From Planctomycetota bacterium (GTDB lineage Bacteria; Planctomycetota; UBA1135; GCA-002686595), in NCBI GenBank assembly GCA_002683825.1, contig NYUD01000018.1, forward strand, positions 1-38,028: a DNA stretch of 38,028 nucleotides. The letters are read 5' to 3'. The notes under the pieces were generated by a model. The model was given only the letters and a program-made list of their open reading frames with translations, did not search any database and was not told the DNA's origin. Each line of letters opens with the position of its first letter. Position 1 is the first letter of the stretch. The translations under genes and the position numbers were made by a program. Of this stretch, positions 25,801 through 32,607 are shown one piece after another.

Positions 25801-26478
25801 GACCAGTTCCGGACCATCACCTGCTTCGCATTTCCCGAAGAAGGATACCTCGCCTCCGACATCCATCGTGCCCTCAGGGAAGAACTGGACGCGTTCGAGT
25901 CGCGACTGCCGCCGGGCTACGTCATCGAGATTTCCGGAGAACACGCATCACAGCAGAACGGCTTCTCCGAGATGAAGCTCATCATGCTGATCTCGATCGT
26001 GAGCATCTTCGTCGCTCTCACGTTCCAGTTCAAAAACGCGTTGAAGCCCATCGTGGTCCTCAGCGCCGTGCCCTACGGCCTGGTCGGCGCCCTGGCGGCC
26101 CTGTACTTCTCAGGCTCTTCGTTCGGCTTCATGGCGTTCCTGGGGGTAGCCAGCCTCATCGGCGTCATCGTCAGTCACGTGATCGTGCTCTTCGACTTCG
26201 TGGAGGTGATGCAGGAGAAGGGAGAATCTCTCCAGGATTCCTTGCTCGACGCCGGCATCGTCCGCTTGCGACCAGTGATGATCACGGTGGGAGCGACCAT
26301 CTTCGCCCTCGTCCCGCTGGCCATTCACGGCGGTCCCCTGTGGCAGTCCTTGTGCTTCGCCCAGATCGGGGGACTGGCGGTGGCCACCTACGTGACCAAG
26401 CTTCAGGTCCCCGTGATCTATTCGATCTTCGTCCGCGACCTGAAGCTCATCGCGTGGTCGGGGAAGGTCAACGAATAG
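22858..26478 (+). CDS. RND efflux pump, inner-membrane permease
   Basis: Proton-driven RND pump of about 1206 residues, longer than the usual 1020-1070. Twelve helices in two halves are seen: TM1 at about 25-42, TM2-6 from about 490, TM7 near FLISLFFLALGVVF, TM8-12 from KLIMLISIVSIFVALTF. The TM4 proton-relay pair is Asp563-Asp564 (GLLVDDPVVAGDAI). AcrB has these at 407/408, so about 130 extra residues lie in the first periplasmic (porter/docking) region. The position of the TM10 lysine of AcrB is Ser1106 here (GVIVSHVIVLFDF). It is encoded with its adaptor; the substrate is unknown. The start is GTG 22858 or TTG 22855, both after GAGGG. Confidence 0.94.
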   Translation: MHHADDELIRNTRNSARYFTENRHISWILLIALVAWGLYGYLNMPKRKDPVIPVRVATAVTLWPGVRADRVEQEVTRAVESAIAQNSHIHPPSHTAYGIRSTTLTGISIVSFQLSETVEDTVREFSDINLRLNAINDNLPEGAGPIQFNSGFGDTAALMLTVASPLEDDLELEIRARSIAEALKTVRSDLPDEVQARRAAIIVVLPRSVDTEGLRRDVHRLAYEMDSSDLAKDPRILVRPGFVGVDATVDVGEETLLSFAGEHALGKLGIEAFHPDAWEPVVIGDVSRTEEILSAAVGEKYTYRDLANFTELISRASQVIPEVSKVQRSGVLPEWITLSYSQQTLAAYGVQPSNLQQAIGGRNIIASGGIVEAGASELNLDPTGEFSDPKEIGDVIISTGDNGLPAYLRDLVDIRRGYRSPPSYLNYFTRKDDSGRWQKTRAVTLAIMMREREQIDAFAGAIERMLSDVRQHLPDDLIITRTSDQPRQVRENVDLFMTALYEALVLVALVALIGFREWRSSLLVMISIPLTLAMTFGAIYLLGVEIQQVSIASLIIALGLLVDDPVVAGDAIKRELAAGHPARIAAWLGPTKLASAILYSTITNVVAYLPFLMLTGNQGDFLHSLPIVIAATLISSRFVSMTFVPFLGYYLIKPSEKPELTIEERRRKGFTGLYYRLGSYSILHRKKIFLISLFFLALGVVFKRNLKNSYFPQDVQYLSYVDVWLPNQSPVLETAKVAGEAEEVIREVTARYELEQGRESLKSITTFVGGGGPRFWFSVNPELRERNYAQLILEVTEKEDTTRLVPRWQAALSSRIPGAFLDVRQLQTAPVRYPVAIRLSGRSDTDPGDQERDIATLRKYAAELKDILRSAPGASRVRDDWDLEGFRFDVKIDPDRANLASISNRDVQNALVSASSGSQVGQYREDDQVIPIVARMRPSERESVSDLLSLYVYSSATTEKVPLESVASLKHEMQTERIKRLDQFRTITCFAFPEEGYLASDIHRALREELDAFESRLPPGYVIEISGEHASQQNGFSEMKLIMLISIVSIFVALTFQFKNALKPIVVLSAVPYGLVGALAALYFSGSSFGFMAFLGVASLIGVIVSHVIVLFDFVEVMQEKGESLQDSLLDAGIVRLRPVMITVGATIFALVPLAIHGGPLWQSLCFAQIGGLAVATYVTKLQVPVIYSIFVRDLKLIAWSGKVNE

Positions 26479-26805
26479 CTGCGGCCCGGAGCCCCTCGGC
26501 CCGGGCATTCTCGATCAGTCCTTGATCTCCCGCACGTCCTTGGGCGAACGCAGGTCGAGTTCGGGGTCGGGCCCGCGAGATTTTCGGACGCCGGGCCCGG
26601 GGTAACTCCGGAGCACCGCGAGGTGGCTCGAGGGCCCCCCGAGCGGCATCGCGCGCCTCGCCGGGTGTTCACGAGCGCACACCACGAGGGCGCGGACACT
26701 CGAATTGTGGCATGCTCTTTCGCCTCCGCGGGGCGGAAATCGCTGCGGAACGGCTCTTGCAGCCCTCCGCCAGGAAGCAACCGACACCATGGAAAGAGAC
26801 ACCCG
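26479..26805. other. Intergenic region before the HEAT-repeat gene
   Basis: 327 bases with no convincing gene. The HEAT-gene frame is open through much of it, but the translation is Arg/Pro/Ser-rich and non-coding in character. A GC-rich inverted repeat GCCCGG/CCGGGC lies just after the RND stop but lacks a T-run. Confidence 0.4.
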
Positions 26806-28866
26806 GTGATCCACCTCTCCAACCTCTTGTTCACCGTGGCCCTCGCGGCCCCGCAGGATCCCTCGGTCTGGGAAGTCGTTCCCCTGACACCGCGAAACGA
26901 TGGCGCCTGCGGCACGCCGGGCGGTTCCCCTCCGACCCCGATCTGCGGAGGATCCGGGGCGACGGCCCCTCCACCCACGGGGCCGCCCCCTCCCGGGCCC
27001 CCGCCGCCTCCGCAACCTTCCACGGGTGGTGGCGGTGCACCCGTCGGGCTGCCGCGCGCTCCGGCCCCGGCGACGGCACCTCTCGGAAGCGCGCGGCCGA
27101 TTCCGTCCGCGGTCGGGACGCGCTTGCGGAACGAGGTGGGCTTCGACCTCGACGCCTGGAACTTCTGGTGGCTTCACAATCGCGAGGCGTATCTCTTCCT
27201 CGATCGCAGCAAGCGTTCACCGAGCACGCGCGGTGGAGCCGACGAGTTCGCTGAGAAGAGCCGCGCGATCTCAGATCACAGTCTGCGCAACCGGGTGGTT
27301 CCACGCCTGCTCGATGCGTTGAAAACAGGCGACGACCGGTTGACGAGCGGTGCGCTGCTCTCGCTGGGACGCATCGGCGAGATCCCCGGCGCCGGGATCG
27401 CGGAGACGGTCCGCAGCTTCGTCGGGGCCGGCAACCAGCGCGTCAGCGAATCGGCCTGCATCGCCCTCGGTGTTCTCGCCCGGCCCCGGGACCTCCTCTT
27501 GTTGAAGGATCTCCTGCTGGATACGAAGGCGGGGCGCCGGGCATTCGATCGCCCGAAGGTCACGCGCCGGATGCAATCGTTCGCCGCGTTCTCACTCGGC
27601 ATGGCCGGCCAGCGTTCGGACAACCCTGACGTGCGGCGGTTCGCCGTGTACGCACTCTTGACGTCCTTCGAACGCACGCAGAAGGACTCGTCCCCGGATG
27701 CGCGCGTCGCGACGATGATCGCCCTCGGGATGGTCGCGCCAGGATCGCGGAGTGGGGGTGACGGCTCCGCCAGTGCCTCGAACGAGGCCCTGGGCCGGCG
27801 GATCCTCGACGTGCTTCTCGACGAACGGGAAGAGGACGAGGTGCGCGCACACGCGCCGGCGGTTCTCGCCGGGATTTATTCCGAGCTCACGACGGCGCTG
27901 CAGGCGGAGGTCGCGCGCGTGCTTTGCACGCTGCCCTACAAGCGCACGAATACGGCCGAGTCGGTCCGCCTCGGGTGCGTGCAGGCGCTGGGACGGATAG
28001 GAGACGCGGACGAAGACGAACTGGACCAGCGTATCCGGCACGTTTTGATGCAGTTGAACGGGAACGGTCGTCGTTCGGTTCGCGGCCTGGCGTTGATGTC
28101 GCTGGCGCAAGTCGGATCGCGTCCGGGTGCTCCGCAAGAGGTTGCTTTCTCCGCCGCCGCGGACGTGCGCAAGGTCCTCACCGATCGCATCGCGCGCGCC
28201 AGGGCCTTCGAGCGTAGCTGGGCCGCCCTCTCCCTCGGCGTGTTCGCCTTCGGTCTCAAGGAAGCCGGCCGACCGCTTCAAGGAGACGAGCTGGCAGCGC
28301 TGCGGCACCTGCGCAAGCGGGGACGCTCGGCGGGAGAAAGTGCTGCCGCCGCGCTGGGCCTGGGGCTCTCCGGAGATCGAGATGCCGTCGAACTGCTCGC
28401 AGACCTCGAGGATTTTCCGGACGACGAGTCCGCGACCCACGGTGCCTGGGCCCTTGGGCTTTCGGGTTCGCGCGCAGGTGTCGAAGCCCTGCGCGATCTC
28501 ATGCACGATTCGGATCACCGACCCCAGGTGCTCGAAGCCGGTGCACTCGGACTCGCGATGATCGGCCACGCTGCGGTTGGCGTCGAACTGGAAGAGCTCT
28601 CGAAGGAGTGCGACTGTCTCATGACCCACGCCGGAGTCAACCTGGCTCTCGGCCGCGTCGGAGACGAGTCCGCCTTGAAGGGGTTGCTCGATGCGCTCAC
28701 GAACGAATCCAACACCGAACTCGAACGCTCCTACGCCGCCGTGGCTCTGGGACGGCTCGCCGATCGCGAAGTACGCCCCTGGTCGTCCATGATCTCGGTC
28801 GGCTTGAATTACCGCGCCACCACCGCGACCTTGCGCGGTGGTGGTGGCATTCTGGACCTGCCCTGA
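26806..28866 (+). CDS. Secreted HEAT-repeat protein with a proline-rich linker
   Basis: About 686 residues if started at GTG 26806, which follows GGAAAGAGA and gives a signal-like start (VIHLSNLLFTVALAAPQ). Residues about 53-80 form a proline-rich linker (PPPPGPPPPPQP) ending in a glycine run. From about 115 a conserved lead-in (FDLDAWNFWWLHNREAYLF) begins an array of HEAT/PBS-like helical repeats running almost to the end (ALLSLGRIGEIPGA, ESACIALGVLARP, LGCVQALGRIGDAD, AVNLALGRVGDESA-type units). Such arrays are protein-binding scaffolds, here presumably in the periplasm or outside the cell. No enzyme motif is seen. Large families of similar secreted HEAT proteins occur in Planctomycetota. 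It is convergent with the cytochrome gene, 25 bases away. Confidence 0.8.
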   Translation: MIHLSNLLFTVALAAPQDPSVWEVVPLTPRNDGACGTPGGSPPTPICGGSGATAPPPTGPPPPGPPPPPQPSTGGGGAPVGLPRAPAPATAPLGSARPIPSAVGTRLRNEVGFDLDAWNFWWLHNREAYLFLDRSKRSPSTRGGADEFAEKSRAISDHSLRNRVVPRLLDALKTGDDRLTSGALLSLGRIGEIPGAGIAETVRSFVGAGNQRVSESACIALGVLARPRDLLLLKDLLLDTKAGRRAFDRPKVTRRMQSFAAFSLGMAGQRSDNPDVRRFAVYALLTSFERTQKDSSPDARVATMIALGMVAPGSRSGGDGSASASNEALGRRILDVLLDEREEDEVRAHAPAVLAGIYSELTTALQAEVARVLCTLPYKRTNTAESVRLGCVQALGRIGDADEDELDQRIRHVLMQLNGNGRRSVRGLALMSLAQVGSRPGAPQEVAFSAAADVRKVLTDRIARARAFERSWAALSLGVFAFGLKEAGRPLQGDELAALRHLRKRGRSAGESAAAALGLGLSGDRDAVELLADLEDFPDDESATHGAWALGLSGSRAGVEALRDLMHDSDHRPQVLEAGALGLAMIGHAAVGVELEELSKECDCLMTHAGVNLALGRVGDESALKGLLDALTNESNTELERSYAAVALGRLADREVRPWSSMISVGLNYRATTATLRGGGGILDLP
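28817..28844. terminator. Perfect 11-bp hairpin at the end of the HEAT-repeat gene
   Basis: CCACCACCGCG (28817-28827) and CGCGGTGGTGG (28834-28844) pair perfectly around ACCTTG, 19 bases before the stop codon. It falls between convergent genes, where bidirectional termination is useful, but no T-run follows on either side. It may be a transcript-stabilising hairpin or a by-product of the Gly-rich codons. Confidence 0.3.
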
Positions 28867-28891
28867 CGCCTCCGCAGGCGCCTCGGGCCGG

Positions 28892-30769
28892 CTAAGGCTG
28901 GATCGTCACCGTGCCCGCATTCGACCAGGCCAGGCCGTTGTTGGCCGGGTCGAGTATCACCATCTGGAAGCTGAAGGTCAGACCAGCCGTGATCACCGGG
29001 AGCGGCGGGAAGTTGACGGTGGCGAATCCGCTGGCGTCCGTGACGGTACCTGTCGGCGGGACCGGCAGCAGGTTGAACACCACCAGCCCCGCGGTGTTGA
29101 GCATGAGGGGCGGTATCGGCGCTACGGGCAGGCCTCCGGGGGACACGCCCAGAGCGGCGAGGGTGCTCAGGGCCGGTGCGTCGCGCAGGCCGACGTTGAA
29201 GTGGGCACCACCGGATCGCGCGGGGGTGTGCAGGATGATGTCAGGCACCTGTCCGCCGGGGATCGAGGGCGTTCCGGGGTGGGCCGGAGACTCGGTCGAT
29301 CCGAACGGGAAACGCTGCGAATAGAGGTCGGGGTGCCAGAACGGGAACGAGAGCGGGGCGCCCGGAGCCGACGGAATCAGGCGCGGGTCGGTCAGGGCAT
29401 CGAAGAACGCGGTGACGTCGTTCAGCTCGTTGGTGTTGAGACGTCCACCGGGGCCGGAGCCCGAAGTGAACCTGAAGAGCGGGTTCGTGCCCGCAAGCGT
29501 GCCGTTGTAGAAGGACAGCATGTCGTTGACGGTGGTGAGGACACCGTTGTGGCCCCAGCGGGGTCGCAACATGACGTTGCGCAGGGACGGCGTCTTGACA
29601 CCGAAGGAGCCCGAGGCCGAACCGGTCGCACCGGGGGGACTGGGGAAGTTGATGCTCGGGTGCCGGCGGTTGTCCGTCAACATGGCATCCATGGCGTCCT
29701 GGAAGCCTCCGGTTCCGGTCAGCTGGGGCACGTGGTTACCGAAGATCTGCGTCTGGTTGGCGTGGCACTTGAAGCACTGCGATGCCGCGAGGTGATCGAA
29801 ACCACGCTGCTCGCTCGGAGTCGTCACAGGCAGCGTCGTCGAGGTCAGGGCCCGGGTATCGATGGGCGCCTGGTTGGGTACGAGCGTGCGCTCATAGGCG
29901 GCGACGGAGACCGCAAAGCGCTCGCGCGTGACACCGAAGTTGCCAGGAAAGATCGAGGACGGCATGTTGAAGACCGCGTCGAATGCCTGCTGGTAGGTAA
30001 TCCCCGCCGACACGAAAGGCTGGAAAGGAGCCGGCACCGTCGAGAACGTGGCGAGGGCCAGCATCTTCGAGGGATTCAGCTTGTTCTCCAGCTGCCCCGG
30101 GGCTCCCTGCGAACCCCATTGAAGGTCCCCTCCGCCGAGGCCGTTGTGCGCCATCTCGACTTTGCTGCCCGGGGGGCCTACCGCCTGAGCTTCCAGGCCG
30201 GCGTTGGTCAGAAACTGGTTGGACTGGGGGAGCGCCATCGGGAAGTCGGGGCCCGCGCGCACGTTCCAGAACAGCTTTTCGGCAAACGCCGCACCGATCA
30301 TCGTGGGTGCCGTGACCCCTGTGACTTGCCGCTGCTGGCTCGTCGACGTACCGGCGATGTAGTTGCCCTGATTGTTCATGGGCAAGACGCCGGAGGAGCC
30401 AAAGCCGTTGTTCGTTGCAAGGAATGCGGTACGCGGATCGAGCCCCCCCGCCTCGGGGATGTGGCAGGTAGCACAGGCCACCGTGTTGTTGGTCGAGACC
30501 TGCTCATCCCAGAACAACGAAAAGCCCAGCATGACCAGGAAGTCGGTGTGCGAGCCGGGCAAAGGCGCGTAATCATCGTTCGGATGGGCCTGGAACGGGT
30601 TGCCCTGGGGTGTTGCCAGCAAAGGCCACAGGCCCGCGCGGCCGGTAGGATCACCTATGTTTTTCCCCTGCCATGCGGCCGGGGCTGCGGTCGCCAGGGT
30701 TAGGACTGCAAGCGTTCGCAAGCCCAAGCCTGCCAGGCGCGTCGGATTTGTATGGAAATGGGATGTCAT
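28892..30769 (-). CDS. Secreted di-haem cytochrome c peroxidase/MauG-like protein
   Basis: Exported protein of 625 residues with a signal peptide (LGLRTLAVLTLATAAPAAW). Two c-type haem sites are present: CATCH at 99-103 and CFKCH at 332-336, spaced as in the bacterial cytochrome c peroxidase/MauG family. The motifs NTVACATCH, TPSLRNV and the RWGHNG stretch agree. It would use haem in peroxide reduction or in oxidising a protein or small substrate. After the cytochrome domain (to about 470) a beta-rich C-terminal domain ends in NNGLAWSNAGTVTIQP, similar in pattern to the end of the protease at 6010. The start ATG 30769 has GGAG about ten bases upstream. Confidence 0.9.
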   Translation of the reverse strand: MTSHFHTNPTRLAGLGLRTLAVLTLATAAPAAWQGKNIGDPTGRAGLWPLLATPQGNPFQAHPNDDYAPLPGSHTDFLVMLGFSLFWDEQVSTNNTVACATCHIPEAGGLDPRTAFLATNNGFGSSGVLPMNNQGNYIAGTSTSQQRQVTGVTAPTMIGAAFAEKLFWNVRAGPDFPMALPQSNQFLTNAGLEAQAVGPPGSKVEMAHNGLGGGDLQWGSQGAPGQLENKLNPSKMLALATFSTVPAPFQPFVSAGITYQQAFDAVFNMPSSIFPGNFGVTRERFAVSVAAYERTLVPNQAPIDTRALTSTTLPVTTPSEQRGFDHLAASQCFKCHANQTQIFGNHVPQLTGTGGFQDAMDAMLTDNRRHPSINFPSPPGATGSASGSFGVKTPSLRNVMLRPRWGHNGVLTTVNDMLSFYNGTLAGTNPLFRFTSGSGPGGRLNTNELNDVTAFFDALTDPRLIPSAPGAPLSFPFWHPDLYSQRFPFGSTESPAHPGTPSIPGGQVPDIILHTPARSGGAHFNVGLRDAPALSTLAALGVSPGGLPVAPIPPLMLNTAGLVVFNLLPVPPTGTVTDASGFATVNFPPLPVITAGLTFSFQMVILDPANNGLAWSNAGTVTIQP

Positions 30770-31100
30770 GGGAACGGGACTCCGCCTTCTGTGGGTGGTT
30801 CGAATTAGGCCCTGCTCTGTCGGGCAAGAGCCGTCCCTGTAGCCCGTCGGCGAACACCGTTGGTTTCAGAAATCCCCGACAAGTTCGAGGTTGTGAAACG
30901 CCTCGATCCATGCCGTGACTGCCAAGATCTTGTCGGCCTCAAGAACACGGGGGTCAGCCGCCTGATCGAGTGCACCGATTCGTGCGGTTTGAGCCGAGGC
31001 GGCGAGGAGAGAGTTCCGCCAGGCCCCGGCGCGACTACGCCGCAGCGCTCGGGTGTTCTCGGTCGGGGCTCGCGGGCGAGCTAGCGAGGTCGGAACGGGT
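30770..31100. other. Intergenic region between minus-strand genes
   Basis: 331 bases with no convincing gene on either strand. It should hold the promoter of the cytochrome gene and the 3' end of the small membrane-protein transcript. I see no clear terminator or operator. Confidence 0.4.
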
Positions 31101-31394
31101 TCAGCCTATCCGGCGGAGACCTCGGACCCACAGGGTCAGAAACAGCGCACCCATGAGGATCGCGGTGGACATCAGCTTCAACGCGACGGTGTAGAGGAAC
31201 ATCAGCCGTGTCGCCTCGTCGGGAGTGATGCCGCCATAGAGCCCCGACTCGATCAGGCCGTCCAGCCAGCCTCGCTCCATTCCCAGAAAGGCGAGGTAGG
31301 TGAAGATCTGGACCCCCACGGCAACCAGGAACACGAGCCAGGCGGCCCTCCGCGCTGCGATCACTCGATCCAGGAACAAAGCGCTGTCCGACAT
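31101..31394 (-). CDS. Small two-helix membrane protein, 97 aa
   Basis: The start ATG 31394 is fixed by GGGAGG four bases upstream. The product has a short basic N-terminus (LDRVIAARRAAW), one membrane helix (LVFLVAVGVQIFTYLAFLG), a loop of about 25 residues and a second helix (LKLMSTAILMGALFLTLWV) ending in a basic tail. Both ends are predicted in the cytoplasm. No family is recognised. It stands alone, so no partner is suggested. Confidence 0.7.
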   Translation of the reverse strand: MSDSALFLDRVIAARRAAWLVFLVAVGVQIFTYLAFLGMERGWLDGLIESGLYGGITPDEATRLMFLYTVALKLMSTAILMGALFLTLWVRGLRRIG

Positions 31395-31578
31395 GAATCC
31401 TCCCTCTCGGCCGAGGTTCGTTGAGTACAGGGTCGACGGGCTTCCCGGAGAGTTAGATTCCCCGGCCACAAGACCCACGCTGTGTGCACCGCGGGGTTGA
31501 AGTAGCCTAACTGATCGGGGAACGCTAGCGAATCACAACGAACCAGGCGCCGACATCGAGGTCCGCCGGAAGGAAGTG

Positions 31579-32352
31579 CTAGGGAAGCAGCGCCACCACT
31601 CTGCAGGGACCCCCCGTCCCTCCCGCGATCTTCATCGGCAGCGCGATCAGCGTGGCGCCGCTCGCCGGCAACCTCCCGACGTTGGCCACGTTCTCGAGTC
31701 CGGCGACGTTCGCCGCGCCCAGTACGCGGTGGGCGAGGAAGTGCGTCGACTGCCCGTGGTCGAGACTGGCCGTGTCGATCCCGACCACGTCCACGCCGCG
31801 CTCGACGAGCAAGTCGGCCGCCCCCGACGAAAGGCCGGGGAAATGCAGATCACTCGCGTCGCCGGGGACGTCGCTGCCGAGGTAGAGCTTCGCGTCCGGC
31901 CAGAAGCGGCCCCAGCCGGTGTGGATGAGGACGATCGCGCCTTCGGGGATGGGGCCGAAGGAGGCCTCGTGCGCGCGGATGTCCGCCGGGGTGACGCGGT
32001 AGTCGCGGTCGCGCTCGCAGGCTTCGCGCACGTCGACCACGCGGGCCGGGCCGACCAGCTCGCCAATCGGGATCGAGGCGGTGTCGCGCCCTCCCCTGGC
32101 GAAGTGGATCGGCGCATCCAGGTGCGTTCCGCCGTGTTCGGAGGCCGAGAGATCGTTCGAGGCGTACCACAGTCCCTGGTCGTTCGGTCCCCACGCCGCG
32201 TGCACCAGCTCGAAGCGCTTCGCCGTCGGCCAGTAGATCGTGTTCTCGTCGAAGGGGTGGGTCAGGTCGATCAGGCGGTCGTCGCAGAGCTCGCTCGGGG
32301 TCGAGGTGCACGCCGCCAGGGAAAGACAGATCAGGATCGTTCGCTTGGTCAT
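31579..32352 (-). CDS. Cyclase-family (kynurenine formamidase-like) lipoprotein
   Basis: Metal-dependent hydrolase of 257 residues. HGGTHLDAPIHF is the HxGTHxDxPxH metal site of the cyclase/KynB family, with IDLTHPF as the first conserved strand and VDVVGIDTASLDHG as the late signature. The N-terminus ILICLSLAACTST carries a lipobox (LAAC), so the enzyme is exported and lipid-anchored, which is not the case for cytoplasmic KynB. It would open an amide or lactone-type bond; the substrate is unknown. The ATG at 32352 is chosen because upstream residues in that frame are low-complexity Arg/Gly/Pro and unlike coding sequence. Confidence 0.87.
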   Translation of the reverse strand: MTKRTILICLSLAACTSTPSELCDDRLIDLTHPFDENTIYWPTAKRFELVHAAWGPNDQGLWYASNDLSASEHGGTHLDAPIHFARGGRDTASIPIGELVGPARVVDVREACERDRDYRVTPADIRAHEASFGPIPEGAIVLIHTGWGRFWPDAKLYLGSDVPGDASDLHFPGLSSGAADLLVERGVDVVGIDTASLDHGQSTHFLAHRVLGAANVAGLENVANVGRLPASGATLIALPMKIAGGTGGPCRVVALLP

Positions 32353-32607
32353 TCGTCGATGCAACTCAAGGCGCGCAACCGCGCGCGGGTCTCTTCCTGG
32401 ACAACCGCCGAGCCGACGCCCGCCCCCCCCATTCCCACGGCCGTGGATCGGGGAAACGCAAAGCCTCTTGGACAGCCCATGTTCCGTGGAACCGCCGGAA
32501 GGTACCGGCCTGTTCGCCTCCATTATTGCCTGGCGTCAGAACAAGATCCAAGTCCCTGGAAACCGCGAACCCGGAGGAGACGGTGCGAGGGCTCGTGCCC
32601 TCCCATC

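Noticed and set aside
26706..26721. Sigma-54-like promoter TGGCATG with a downstream TTTCGC
   Set aside because: The spacing between GG and GC is 11 instead of 10, and the -12 element does not match well.
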